NCBI RefSeq assembly: GCF_020991365.1
Contig: NZ_JAJLRA010000003.1
Span: 372,001 to 436,000, forward strand
DNA from: Streptacidiphilus sp. ASG 303
Lineage (GTDB): Bacteria; Actinomycetota; Actinomycetes; Streptomycetales; Streptomycetaceae
Direction of reading: 5' to 3'
Length of the DNA stretch: 64,000 bases
Shown here: piece by piece, positions 34,369 to 43,110 of the stretch
How positions within the stretch are numbered: the first letter of the stretch is position 1
Layout: the number at the start of each line of letters is the position of its first letter
Made by a program: the position numbers and the translations under genes
The notes under the pieces: generated by a model
What the model was told of the DNA's origin: nothing
What the model saw: only the letters and a program-made list of their open reading frames with translations
The model's database searches: none

Positions 34369-35751
34369 TCACGCGGCCGCGGCCTCCGTCCGCGCGCGCT
34401 CGTGGAACTCCCGTACCGCCCGCTGCTCCCGGAACGGCTCCAGCCGCCGCCGGAAGTCCTCCAGGTACTCCTCGCCCCGGCCGGAGCGCAGGCCGGAGAG
34501 CAGCTCCACGGCGCGGGCGCCGGTGTCGCAGGCCTCCTCCAGCTCCCGCTGCTGGAGCTGGGCCGTCGCCAGCAGCACCAGGTCGACGGCGCGGCGCCGC
34601 ACCCGGGTCTCGGGGTGCAGCTCCAGCGCGGTCCGCGCCTGGCGCTCGGCCTGCCGGCCCTGGCCCAGGTCCCGGTGGCAGTGCGCCAGTTCGTCGGCGA
34701 GGTAGGCCTCGTCGAAGTGCGCGATCCAGTCCGGGTCCTCCTCCGGGCGGCGGCGCTCCATCGCGTCCACCGCCCGGGCGGCGAGCAGCCGGCAGGCGCG
34801 CTCGTCGCCCAGCAGGGCGTGGCCGCGCGCCTCGGCGGCGTGGAAGAGGGCCGTCACGGTGGCGGTGGCCGCGCCCCGCGCGCCCTCCTGGGCCGCCCGC
34901 GCCAGCTGGGCGATCTCCCGGGGGTTGCCGAGGCCGGCCGCCAGGTGGCTCATGGAGGAGGCGAGGACGTACCCGCCGTAGGCGCGGTCGCCCGCCGCCT
35001 GGGCGAGGCGCAGCGCCTGGATGTAGTAGCGCTGGGCGAGGCCCGGCTGCCCGGTGTCCACGGCCATGTAGCCGGCCAGCTCGGTGAGGCGCGCCACCGC
35101 GGAGAACAGCCGCCGCCCGGTCTCCTCCCGGTACGAGCCGCCCAGCAGGCCGGAGACCACGCTGTTGAGATAGTGCACCACCAGGGGCCGCACGTGGCCG
35201 CTGCCGAAGCGGTGGTCGAGGTCGACCAGCATCCCGGTGGCGGCCCGCACGGCGGCCACGTCGGAGTCGCCCACGCGCGGGCCGCCGGCGCGGGCGACCG
35301 CGTGGTCGGGCGGGGTGATCAGCCAGTCGCGGCTGGGCTCCACCAGCGCCGAGGAGGCCACCGGGGCACCGGTGAGGAAGTCGCGGCGGCCCACGTCGCT
35401 GCGCCACAGCTCGCAGGCCTGGTCGACCGCCCCGGCGAGCACCGGGGCGAACTGCAGCCCGACCCCGCTGGAGAGGTTCTTCCCGTCGGCCATGCCGATC
35501 TCGTCGACGCTCACCGGGCGGCCGAGCTTGCGGCCCAGGGCCTCGGCGATCACCGCCGGGGCCTGCCCGCGCGGCTGCTGGCCGCGCAGCCACCGCGCGA
35601 CGGACGTCTTGTCGTACCTCAGGTCGAGCCCGTGCTCCGCGCCGCAGAGGTTGACCCTGCGGGCGAGGCCGGCGTTGGAGCAGCCGGCCTCCTGGATCAG
35701 GGACTGCAGCCGTTCGTTGGGCTGCCGTGCGACGAGCGGTCTGGCGGCCAT
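34369..35751 (-). CDS. HTH- and TPR-containing developmental-type regulator
   Basis: A 460-aa cytoplasmic protein. The N-terminus (about 10-90) is helix-turn-helix-like (QPNERLQSLIQEAGCSNAGL, YDKTSVARWLRGQQPRG, VIAEALGRKLGRPVS). The rest is TPR-like helical repeats (LVDLDHRFGSGHVRPLVVHY, LAELAHCHRDLGQGRQAERQ). It is strongly reminiscent of the Streptomyces NsdA/NsdB class that restrains sporulation and antibiotic production; I cannot tell which member. ATG 35751 has GGAGGCGATAAGGCC before it. The following gene on the same strand is separated by two terminator-like hairpins. Confidence 0.82.
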   Translation of the reverse strand: MAARPLVARQPNERLQSLIQEAGCSNAGLARRVNLCGAEHGLDLRYDKTSVARWLRGQQPRGQAPAVIAEALGRKLGRPVSVDEIGMADGKNLSSGVGLQFAPVLAGAVDQACELWRSDVGRRDFLTGAPVASSALVEPSRDWLITPPDHAVARAGGPRVGDSDVAAVRAATGMLVDLDHRFGSGHVRPLVVHYLNSVVSGLLGGSYREETGRRLFSAVARLTELAGYMAVDTGQPGLAQRYYIQALRLAQAAGDRAYGGYVLASSMSHLAAGLGNPREIAQLARAAQEGARGAATATVTALFHAAEARGHALLGDERACRLLAARAVDAMERRRPEEDPDWIAHFDEAYLADELAHCHRDLGQGRQAERQARTALELHPETRVRRRAVDLVLLATAQLQQRELEEACDTGARAVELLSGLRSGRGEEYLEDFRRRLEPFREQRAVREFHERARTEAAAA

Positions 35752-36327
35752 GGCCTTATCGCCTCCCCAATGCCCCCGGCACACCCGGTGGGCGACCTGT
35801 CCTCTCCGGCCCGGCGGGCCCCTGCACCGGCACCGGTCCCGCGCGCCGGCCCCCCTTCGCGGAGGGGGCCCGCGCGCCCGGCCGCGGCCCCTCCACCCGC
35901 CGTGCCGCCGCCGGACCGGCCGGCGCAGCGCCGACCGTCGACGCGGGCGCGCGGCGTCCGGACCGCGACCTGCGTCACCCCCGGTGTACCCACCGCGGAC
36001 CGGTCGACTCCCCGCGCGCCCCGGGGGCTGCACCCGTGCGCCCCGCCGCGCGCCGCCCCTGACCTGCGGCGCTCCGCTGCGGGACGGGCCGCGCGGCACG
36101 GGCGGGGCTCACCGGGACGGGTGATGCCGCGTCGGACCCCTGCCGGCAGAGCCTCCTGACACCGTCACAGCCCAGCAACCCCCGGTCCCCGGACCGCCGG
36201 ATCACCGGCCCTCCGGCCCTCCGGACGGGGAGGGCCGCCCCCACAGCGCGGGCCGGGCTCCGCACCGTCGGCGGACACCGGCCCGCGCAGGCCGTAACCC
36301 CGCGGGCCGCGGGGAGTTGAGCAGCAC
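35752..36327. other. Divergent region without a gene
   Basis: 576 nt between the HTH/TPR regulator and the primase-polymerase gene. It contains an imperfect hairpin at 35848-35870 (GGCCCCCC / GGGGGCC type), about 100 nt before ATG 35751, which may lie in that gene's leader. No ORF has a start signal. Confidence 0.4.
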
Positions 36328-37026
36328 GTGGAAGAGACCCTGGGAGCGGCCGCGCCGGGGCGCGCCGCCGCCTCCTCCGTACGCGGCCCGGCCGCGGAAG
36401 CCGTGGGATACGTCGAGGACCGCCACTGGGACGTCTGTCCGGGCACCTGGCTGATCGAGGGGGACGGCCGCACCCGCTGCTCGTGCGGCGACCGGACCTG
36501 TCCGGCGCCGGGGGCGCACCCCGACGGACCGGACTGGCGGTCCCTGGCCGGATCCTCGCCGGCCGCGGTGCGGCGCTGGTGGGCCGAGCGGCCCCAGGCG
36601 TCGGTGATCCTGCCCACCGGGCGGAGCTTCGACGTCCTCGACGTGCCGGAGACCGCCGGGTGCCTCGCGCTGGCGCGGATGGAGCGGACCGGGGTCCGGC
36701 TGGGCCCGGTGGTGGCGATGCCGGCCAGCGGGGGACGCGGCCGGCGGCTGCTCTTCCTGGTGCTGCCCGGGGTGCCGCCGAAGCTGCCCGACCTGCTGCG
36801 GCGGCTCGGCTGGGCGCCCGGCCGCCTCGACCTGACGGCCCACGGCGAGGACGGGTGGATCGTCGCCCCGCCGTCGCGGGTGGGGGCGCACGGGTTCGCC
36901 CAGTGGGCCCGGCAGCCGTCCGAGGCCAACCGGTGGCTGCCGGAGGCCTCCGAGCTGATCGACCCGCTGGCGTACGCGTGCGGCCGGGAGGCGCCGCCCC
37001 CGGCGTACGCGCTCACCGCGCCGTAG
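36328..37026 (+). CDS. Bifunctional DNA primase/polymerase N-terminal domain protein
   Basis: A 232-aa protein resembling the prim-pol N-terminal domain of archaeo-eukaryotic-type primases found in plasmids and phages, and as a short stand-alone protein in Streptomyces. It has a Cys-rich segment (CSCGDRTCPAPGAHPDG, 43-70), WRSLAGSSPAAVRRWWAERP, and VAPPSRVG near 185. The classic D-x-D of active primases is not obvious (FDVLDVPE is the nearest), so it may be catalytically weak or regulatory. The start is GTG 36328, with GGGGAG upstream. It ends at a very strong bidirectional terminator. Confidence 0.8.
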   Translation: MEETLGAAAPGRAAASSVRGPAAEAVGYVEDRHWDVCPGTWLIEGDGRTRCSCGDRTCPAPGAHPDGPDWRSLAGSSPAAVRRWWAERPQASVILPTGRSFDVLDVPETAGCLALARMERTGVRLGPVVAMPASGGRGRRLLFLVLPGVPPKLPDLLRRLGWAPGRLDLTAHGEDGWIVAPPSRVGAHGFAQWARQPSEANRWLPEASELIDPLAYACGREAPPPAYALTAP

Positions 37027-37079
37027 CCGCCGGGCGCGCCGTCGCGCCGCCTGCGGCCGAGCCGCCGAGCCGCCGTTCC

Positions 37080-37118
37080 GCCTGCAGCCCCGCCTCCGCC
37101 GGAGGCGGGGCTGCAGGC
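37080..37118. terminator. Strong bidirectional hairpin terminator
   Basis: Perfect 18-bp stem (37080-37097 with 37101-37118) and a 3-nt loop, midway between the convergent primase-polymerase and BrkB genes. No T-tract. The best terminator in the window. Confidence 0.85.
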
Positions 37119-37178
37119 GCTCCCGCCGGGCGCGCCCACGGCCGGTCCGGCCCCGGGACGCGGGATGCGGGGACGGCG

Positions 37179-38060
37179 TCAGCCGCGTGGGGCGTCCGCC
37201 GGACCTGACCGGCGCCGGGCGCGGCGCTCGGTGTACAGGCGCCCGGCGGCCGAGCCGAGGTGGACGACCACGCCCACCGCGATGAGCCAGGACAGGACGA
37301 CCATGACGACGCCGATCGGGCCGTACTGCTGCTCGTTGGAGACGATCGCGTCGGAGAAGAACCGCGCGGAGAAGAGCCCCAGGCCCGCCCAGCAGACGGC
37401 GGTGGCCAGCGCCGGAGGGATCAGCTCGCGCCACCCGGCGGTGCCCGCGAGGAGCACGTGCATGCTCCACCACCAGAAGAGCGCCGCCAGGACGAGGCCG
37501 GCCAGGACCTGCGCCACGGGCCCGCCGCCCGCGCCGAGCGCCCTGCCGCCGGCGGCCTGCGCGGCGCCGTACGCCAGCAGGCCCGCGAGCCAGCAGAGCT
37601 GGGCGGCGGCGTTGCGCCGCCACCCCCGGTCCCGGGCGTCGAACACCCTGCGGTACCAGCCCTGGAGGGTGCCGGCGACGGCCATGGCCCCGAGGACGAG
37701 CAGGCCGGCGCTGACCGCGGTGGGCACGACCGGGACCGGGCCCGGCTTGAAGAGGGTCGCCACGGCCTCGGCCGCCCGCCGGTCCAGGCCCAGCCAGCCG
37801 GCGAGGACCTCGGCCGCGTCCTGCCCCACCGCGGCGGTGACGACGATGAGGAACGGGAAGAAGCACAGGATCGCGAGGGCGGCCAGTTGGAAGGAGTTGC
37901 CGAAGAAGTCGACCGCCGACAGGCGGTCCCAGAGCCGGCCCGGTCCGGCCGCCCGCAGCCGCCGGGCGGCCCCCCTGCCCCTCGCGGTCGGCGGCTCGTG
38001 CGGCGTGCCCCCGCGCCCGCGCCCGGGGCGCGGTCCGTCCGGCTTCCTGCGGCCTCTCAT
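37179..38060 (-). CDS. YihY/BrkB-family membrane protein
   Basis: A 293-aa integral membrane protein of the YihY (formerly RNase BN) family. A basic cytoplasmic N-terminus of about 45 residues is followed by about six hydrophobic helices (NSFQLAALAILCFFPFLIVV, VSAGLLVLGAMAVAGTLQGW, VAQVLAGLVLAALFWWWSMH, IGVVMVVLSWLIAVGVVVHL). The signature QQYGPIGVVMVVLSW near 250 is typical. No biochemical role is established for the family; nuclease activity has been disproved for it. ATG 38060. A sigma-B-like promoter may precede it at 38134-38159. Confidence 0.9.
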   Translation of the reverse strand: MRGRRKPDGPRPGRGRGGTPHEPPTARGRGAARRLRAAGPGRLWDRLSAVDFFGNSFQLAALAILCFFPFLIVVTAAVGQDAAEVLAGWLGLDRRAAEAVATLFKPGPVPVVPTAVSAGLLVLGAMAVAGTLQGWYRRVFDARDRGWRRNAAAQLCWLAGLLAYGAAQAAGGRALGAGGGPVAQVLAGLVLAALFWWWSMHVLLAGTAGWRELIPPALATAVCWAGLGLFSARFFSDAIVSNEQQYGPIGVVMVVLSWLIAVGVVVHLGSAAGRLYTERRARRRSGPADAPRG

Positions 38061-38579
38061 GCCCGCCAGTCAACCGCCGGGCGCGCCCTGGGGACGGCCG
38101 ACCGGGCCCGGCGAATCGCCCTGACGTTCTCTCATACCCGTTCGGCAGCGGGGAAAGCCCCTCGCACGGGGGACAGGGCTCAAGGATTGCCGGGCGCTGC
38201 CGAGGGGAGAAATCCTGTCAGGAGGGAGCAGCACCGGACGGAACGGAAGGAGTGGGAGAAGTCGGTCGGAGGTTCGGCGCCGGACGGGGAAGCCGGTGCG
38301 GTACCTCGGGGAGGGGCCCCAGGAAGGACGTCCCGGGGAGGACGTCACGAAAGGGGCCTCCGGGGAGGGAGCCGGGGGAGGGTGCCTCGGGGAGAGGTGC
38401 AGGAAAGGGAAGAGGAAGGGTCGGGGAGGGACCGCCACCCGGTGCGCTCGGGGTTCCGGGAGGCGGCTGTGGGCGGAGGGACTCGGCGCGCGGGGAGCGC
38501 CGGGGCCCTCCGCCCCCGGCGTCGTGCCGGGCGGGGAGCCCGCACCGGATCCGGGCCGCGCGGTGTGCGGTGCCGTCCG
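38061..38579. other. Gene-free, purine-rich region with degenerate repeats
   Basis: 519 nt between the dmdR1 stop and the BrkB start. From about 38290 to 38440 the plus strand is almost pure purine with degenerate units around CGGGGAGG, spaced about 25 nt. CGGCAGCG near 38143 and CGCTGCCG near 38194 can pair. No gene is supported. Confidence 0.5.
38134..38159 (-). promoter_or_regulatory. Sigma-B-like promoter before the BrkB gene
   Basis: On the minus strand GGCTTT (38159-38154), a 14-nt spacer and GGGTAT (38139-38134). This matches the streptomycete stress-sigma pattern (-35 GNNTNN, 14-16 nt, GGGTAT). The predicted leader is about 65 nt. Confidence 0.4.
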
Positions 38580-39272
38580 TCAGGGACCCGCGACGAAGAC
38601 GTGGGAGGCGATCTCCCGGTCCAGCTCGGCGGCCTCGCCGCCGCTGCCGACCATCACCCCGCCCGCCGCCTGGGTGACGTGCACCACCGCGCCCGGCTGC
38701 ACCCCGGCCCGGCGGAGCGTCTGCATCAGCTGGGCGTCGGTCTGGATGGGCTCGCCGATCCGGCGGACCACCACGTTCTTGCCGTCCGCCCCCGGCGCCA
38801 GCGCGTCCAGGGTGATCAGGCCAGCATCGAAGCCCTCGTCGGCCGCCGGGGCGTCGCCCAGCTCCTCCAGGCCCGGGATCGGGTTGCCGTACGGCGACTC
38901 GGTGGGGTGGCCCAGCATCTCCAGCACCCGCCGCTCCACCGCCTCGCTCATCACGTGCTCCCAGCGGCAGGCCTCGGCGTGCACCTGCTCCCACTCCAGG
39001 CCGATGACGTCGACCAGCAGGCACTCGGCCAGCCGGTGCTTGCGCATCACGCGGACCGCGAGCCTGCGGCCCTCCTCCGTGAGCTCGAGGTGGCGGTCGC
39101 CCGCCACCCGCAGCAGCCCGTCGCGCTCCATCCGGGCGACGGTCTGGCTGACCGTGGGGCCGCTCTGCTCCAGGCGCTCGGCGATGCGGGCGCGCATCGG
39201 GACGACGCCCTCCTCCTCCAGTTCCAGGATGGTCCGGAGGTACATCTCCGTCGTGTCGATCAGTCCACTCAC
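38580..39272 (-). CDS. dmdR1: DtxR/IdeR-family iron-dependent repressor
   Basis: A 230-aa regulator, the length of streptomycete DmdR1. The winged HTH is at 1-72 (IDTTEMYLRTILELEEEGVV, RIAERLEQSGPTVSQTVARM). The metal-binding/dimer domain (75-140) includes HRLAECLLVDVIGLEWEQVH and the CRWEHVMSEAVERR segment, with the Cys/His/Glu ligands of the family. An SH3-like C-terminus follows. Fe2+-loaded DmdR1 represses siderophore and iron-uptake genes. The start is GTG 39272. It diverges from a SIS-domain gene, an arrangement I remember around S. coelicolor dmdR1. In that species an antisense gene (adm) was described on the other strand. Confidence 0.93.
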   Translation of the reverse strand: MSGLIDTTEMYLRTILELEEEGVVPMRARIAERLEQSGPTVSQTVARMERDGLLRVAGDRHLELTEEGRRLAVRVMRKHRLAECLLVDVIGLEWEQVHAEACRWEHVMSEAVERRVLEMLGHPTESPYGNPIPGLEELGDAPAADEGFDAGLITLDALAPGADGKNVVVRRIGEPIQTDAQLMQTLRRAGVQPGAVVHVTQAAGGVMVGSGGEAAELDREIASHVFVAGP

Positions 39273-39503
39273 GGCCGCCGGCTCCGTTCCTCGAATTCCT
39301 CCCCCAATTCTGGCCCATCGGCGCGGCATGGGTACGCCGCTGTTGACAGCGGGCCCCGCCAGGCCGCACCGTGCTCGCCGGGACGGGCGCGGTCCAGACC
39401 ACTGCGGGCCGCCGGGGCGACCGCCGCGGCGACTGCGGCCGCCCCGGCGCCGGCCGCCGACGGCGGCACCGACGGACCCAGAGCACAGGAGAGCGGACAG
39501 CCC

Positions 39504-40271
39504 ATGACCGACCTGGCCGGACAGTACTTCGACGCCGCCCTCACGCTGCTGCGGCGGGTCCGCGACGAGGAGGCCGCCAACGTGGAGCGGGCCGCCGAGG
39601 CGCTGGCCGACGCGGTGGCCGGGGGCCGCCGGGTCTTCGCGTTCGGGGCCGGCCACTCCTCGCTGCCGGCGCAGGACGTGGTCTACCGGGCCGGCGGCCT
39701 GGTGCCGATGAACCTCCTGTGCGTCCCGGGCGTCACCGGCGTCGACGTGGTGCCCGCCCCGCTGGGCAGCGCCCTGGAGCGGGTGTCGGGGCTGGCGACC
39801 GCCACCCTGGACGCCGGACCGGCCCGCAGCGGCGACCTGCTCTTCGTCGTCTCCCTCTCCGGCCGGAACACGATGCCGGTGGAGCTGGCCGCCCACGCCC
39901 GGGCGCGCGGGCTCACCGTCGTCGGGCTGACCTCGCTGGCGTACCCCGGGGCGGTGTCCTCCCGGCACGCCTCGGGGACGTACCTGAAGGACCACTGCGA
40001 CATCGTGCTGGACACCAAGGTCGCGGTGGGCGACGGCGAACTGGCCCTGGAGGGCGTGCCGACCACGTTCGGCCCGGCGTCCACCGTGGTCACCGCGGCC
40101 CTGATGCAGGCCGTGGTCGCCTCGGCGGTCGGGCGGCTCGCCGACCGGGGGGCGGAGCCGCCGCTCTTCCGCTCCGGCAACGTCGACGGCGGGACGGCGT
40201 GGAACGCGCGCCTGCTGGAGCAGGAGGCCCACCGGGTCTTCTACGCCTTCCCGGCCGGCCAGGACCGCTGA
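39504..40271 (+). CDS. SIS-domain sugar-phosphate-binding protein
   Basis: A 255-aa protein with a sugar isomerase (SIS) fold (RRVFAFGAGHSSLPAQDVVY near 40-60; DLLFVVSLSGRNTMPVELA near 108-126; VVGLTSLAYPG). It matches the group of uncharacterised SIS proteins that may bind amino-sugar phosphates. The GAGHSS and SLSGRN loops are the phosphate-binding elements. ATG 39504 is preceded by GGAGAGCGG. Divergent from dmdR1 with 231 nt between. Enzyme activity is not established. Confidence 0.9.
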   Translation: MTDLAGQYFDAALTLLRRVRDEEAANVERAAEALADAVAGGRRVFAFGAGHSSLPAQDVVYRAGGLVPMNLLCVPGVTGVDVVPAPLGSALERVSGLATATLDAGPARSGDLLFVVSLSGRNTMPVELAAHARARGLTVVGLTSLAYPGAVSSRHASGTYLKDHCDIVLDTKVAVGDGELALEGVPTTFGPASTVVTAALMQAVVASAVGRLADRGAEPPLFRSGNVDGGTAWNARLLEQEAHRVFYAFPAGQDR

Positions 40272-40290
40272 GACCCCGGAGGTCCGGTGC

Positions 40291-40311
40291 GGCCCGGGCG
40301 GCACCCGGGCC
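40291..40311. terminator. Hairpin between convergent SIS and PAS genes
   Basis: Perfect 8-bp arms GGCCCGGG (40291-40298) and CCCGGGCC (40304-40311) with a 5-nt loop; a second copy of the CCCGGGCC arm follows. Confidence 0.55.
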
Positions 40312-40369
40312 GACGGCACCCGGGCCGGGCCGGCGGCGCCGACGGGCCCGTCGGGCGGAACCGGCGGGC

Positions 40370-41797
40370 TCAGCGGGCGGCGCCGCCCGCGCGGCCCGAC
40401 AGGTCGACCGCCGCGGCCACCCGGGAGCCGATGTCCTCGGCGTAGGCGAGGTCGGCCCGGTCGAAGCGGTGGCGCCCCGGGCCGCGCAGGAAGGTCAGCA
40501 CGCCGACCGTGCGGCCCCGGCTGCGCAGCGCCGTGCACAGGCCGTGGACGGTGGTGGACGGCCAGCGCCGCTCCACCGCCCAGGCCGCGTCGCCGCCGCC
40601 GGTGACGCAGACCGTGCCGCCGCGCTCCAGCGCCCGCAGCGCCGGGTGCAGCTCGCCGTAGCGGACGGGGATGCCCGACGGCTCCGGACCCGGCTCCTGC
40701 GCCGCCGTGCCGACCGGGGAGGCGGCGGCCCGCACCAGGCCGCCGGTGTCGCCGTCGGCCGCCAGGTCGAGGTAGGCGTGGTCGGCGAAGCCCGCGAGGA
40801 CGAAGTCCAGGTAGCCGACCGCCCCCTCCATCGGGTCCTCGCACTCGGCGGCGGCGATCCCGGCGCGGCGCAGCTGGGTGGCGCGGAAGCGGAGCACCGC
40901 CCCGCCCTGCTCGGTCTGCTCCCGCTCGGTGACGTCCTCGAAGAGCCACGCCACGCCGAGCGGCACCGGCTCCTCGCCGAGGGGCGAGCCCAGCCGGACG
41001 AACTGGCTGCGCCAGCAGCGGCGGCGGCGCTCCTCGTCGCCGCGCAGGGCGCCCCACAGCTTGACGCCGCCGAGCGGCTCCCCGGTGGCCAGGACGTGCT
41101 GGAGCGCCGACTCCAGCTCCTCCACGCCGTCGCGCAGCACCTCGCCCAGGGGGTGGCCGAGCAGGTCGGCGCGCCGGACGCCGAGGGTGCGGGCGGCGGA
41201 GGCGCCGACCGCGGCGGGCCGCAGGTCGGCGTCGACCAGGACCACGGAGAGCGGGGCCTCCTCGAAGAGGGCCTCGGACAGCCCGAGCGAGCGCTCCAGG
41301 TCGATCTGGGAGCGGGCCTCGGAGAAGGCGAAGTAGAGGCCGTCCGGCGCGTCCCCGCCGTCCTCGGCGGCGACGGGGCTGACCTGGGCGCGGACCAGGA
41401 CGCGGCGGCCGTCACGGGTGAGCAGGGCGAACTCCTGCACCCGGCGGCGGCCCTCGGCGGCTGCGTCCCGCAGCAGCGCCCCGACCGTGTCGGCGTCGGC
41501 CTCGCGGACCGCCCACCCGGCCAGGCCCGGCCTGCCGACCGCCTCCGCGGCGGGCCAGCCGAGGAGGCGCTCGGCCTCGCGGTTCCAGTGGGTGACGGTG
41601 CCGTCGCCGGCCAGGGCGCAGAGCCCGACCTCCATGGCCTGCATGAGGGCGGAGAGCAGGTCGCGGTCGGCCGGACGGGCGGGGCCGGCCCCGTCGGGGC
41701 CTGCCTCCTCCGGGCCGGGCGGCGGCGCGGTTCCGGCCTTGCGGAGCCGCGAGCCGGGGCCCGTCGGTCCGGGTGCCGTCGGTCGCTGTGCGGTCAT
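40370..41797 (-). CDS. PAS/GAF-domain sensory protein
   Basis: A 475-aa soluble protein. Two PAS domains are visible: about 48-165 (LMQAMEVGLCALAGDGTVTHWN and LLGWPAAEAVGRP) and about 175-300 (EEAPLSVVLVDADLRPAAVG to VAWLFEDVTERE). A GAF-like C-terminal region follows (about 310-465; LCTALRSRGRTVGVLTFLRG). There is no kinase, phosphatase or cyclase domain, so it is a sensor without output, or works through a partner. Relatives with a C-terminal PP2C phosphatase are common in Streptomyces. ATG 41797 has a perfect GGAGGTGG site; the upstream ATG is less likely. Divergent from the SLATT-like gene. Confidence 0.88.
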   Translation of the reverse strand: MTAQRPTAPGPTGPGSRLRKAGTAPPPGPEEAGPDGAGPARPADRDLLSALMQAMEVGLCALAGDGTVTHWNREAERLLGWPAAEAVGRPGLAGWAVREADADTVGALLRDAAAEGRRRVQEFALLTRDGRRVLVRAQVSPVAAEDGGDAPDGLYFAFSEARSQIDLERSLGLSEALFEEAPLSVVLVDADLRPAAVGASAARTLGVRRADLLGHPLGEVLRDGVEELESALQHVLATGEPLGGVKLWGALRGDEERRRRCWRSQFVRLGSPLGEEPVPLGVAWLFEDVTEREQTEQGGAVLRFRATQLRRAGIAAAECEDPMEGAVGYLDFVLAGFADHAYLDLAADGDTGGLVRAAASPVGTAAQEPGPEPSGIPVRYGELHPALRALERGGTVCVTGGGDAAWAVERRWPSTTVHGLCTALRSRGRTVGVLTFLRGPGRHRFDRADLAYAEDIGSRVAAAVDLSGRAGGAAR

Positions 41798-41964
41798 GGT
41801 GCCCACCTCCCCCACACGCACGCCCATTCAACCTGCGGAATCCCGGCCGCACACCCGGTTCCGCGGATTCCCCGGCCGAATCGGCCCGTCCGTGTGCTGT
41901 GCGGCCGGCCCCGCGGCCCCCATACTGGCCGCGGTGGAGGGCCGGCGACGGGGGGTTGGGTTCC

Positions 41965-42870
41965 ATGGCGGCGGAGTCGCGTCGGACGGTTCAGGAGTAC
42001 GAGCTGCTCCCGGAGCTCTTCTGGGTGGCGGACGGGGTGTCCCTGCAGGGGCAGCAGAAGACCGTCGTGATGTCGCGCCTGCAACTGGCGCTGCTGACCG
42101 CGGCGGCGGTGGCGGGGTCCGCCGACCAGCCGTGGATCGCGGGCGTGTCGGCGGGGCTCTTCTTCCTCGCGATGTGCGCCTCGGGGCTGGCGAACCTGCA
42201 CAACCCGCAGGGCCTGTGGTACGAGGGCCGGGCGGTCGCGGAGTCGGTGAAGACCCTGGCGTGGAAGTACGCCGTCCGGGCGGACACGTACACGCCGCCG
42301 CCGACCGCCGTGGAGGACGCCGAGTCGCTGTACCGGCTGCAGCTGACCGGGGTGCTGCACGCCTTCCGGCGCAGCCGGGCGGTGCCGCCGGGCGTCCGGA
42401 CGGACGTCACCGAGGGGATGCAGCGGCTGCGCGGCGCCCCGCTGGCCGTCCGCCGGGACGTCTACCTGCGCGAACGGGTGCAGCAGCAGCACGACTGGTA
42501 CGCGTCGCGGGCGCACCGCTGCGAGCGGGCGGCGCGGTTCACCGGCTTCCTGTCGGTGGCCCTGCCGCTGCTGGGCGTCCTGCTGTCGGTGCCGCGGATC
42601 GAGGGCGACTTCAGCTACGACATCCTCGGGGCGGTCGCCGCGCTGGCGGCGTCGTCGACGGCGTGGGCGCAGCTGCGGCAGTACCGGCCGCTGGCCTCCG
42701 CCTACCGGGTGGCCGCCGACGAGCTGGAGCTGATCCGGGCGCAGCTGGCCGCGATGGACCTGTCGGCGCCGGACGCGGAGGAGCGGTGGGCGCGGCTGGC
42801 CCGCGACGCGGAGGAGGCGGTGTCGCGGGAGCACACGACCTGGCAGGCGCGGCGCGAGGTGCGCGGCTGA
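41965..42870 (+). CDS. SLATT-like (DUF4231) membrane protein
   Basis: A 301-aa protein. Two close hydrophobic segments near residues 34-75, the motif LWYEGRAVAESVKTLAWKY near 88-106, and a second hydrophobic pair near 190-235 fit the DUF4231/SLATT group. SLATT proteins are proposed membrane pore-type effectors in nucleotide-second-messenger conflict systems. Here there is no nucleotidyltransferase (SMODS/CD-NTase) or SLOG gene beside it, so a lone or housekeeping role is equally possible. ATG 41965 lies after GGGGGTTGGG. A PAS gene diverges from it and an alpha/beta hydrolase follows 240 nt later on the same strand. Confidence 0.72.
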   Translation: MAAESRRTVQEYELLPELFWVADGVSLQGQQKTVVMSRLQLALLTAAAVAGSADQPWIAGVSAGLFFLAMCASGLANLHNPQGLWYEGRAVAESVKTLAWKYAVRADTYTPPPTAVEDAESLYRLQLTGVLHAFRRSRAVPPGVRTDVTEGMQRLRGAPLAVRRDVYLRERVQQQHDWYASRAHRCERAARFTGFLSVALPLLGVLLSVPRIEGDFSYDILGAVAALAASSTAWAQLRQYRPLASAYRVAADELELIRAQLAAMDLSAPDAEERWARLARDAEEAVSREHTTWQARREVRG

Positions 42871-42894
42871 GCCGGTCCGGGGACGCCCGGCGAC

Positions 42895-43010
42895 GGGCCG
42901 GGGCGCGGCCGGGGCACGGCGGGACGCGGCGGGACGCGGCCGGGCACCGCTGGGCACGGCAGGACACGGCCGGGCACGGCCGAGGGACGGCCGCGGCACG
43001 GCCGGGACGC
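42895..43010. repeat. Imperfect CACGGCCGGG-type repeats
   Basis: About ten imperfect 10- to 15-nt units built on GGGCACGGC / GGGACGCGGC between the SLATT-like and hydrolase genes. No ORF with a start signal. Confidence 0.6.
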
Positions 43011-43110
43011 ACGCACGGCAGGCCGGATTCCGCACGGCTGGACGGGGACGGTTCGGGGAAGAACGGCTACGGGCGGCGCGCCCCGGGCGCGCCGCCGCGG
43101 GGAGGCTCGG

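Noticed and set aside
35985-36005. Stress-sigma -10 (GGGTAC) before the HTH/TPR gene
   Set aside because: No acceptable -35 at 14-16 nt and more than 200 nt from the start codon.
38070-38438. 122-codon minus-strand open frame before the BrkB gene
   Set aside because: Pro/Ser-rich reading of the purine repeat tract; no start signal or homologous motifs.
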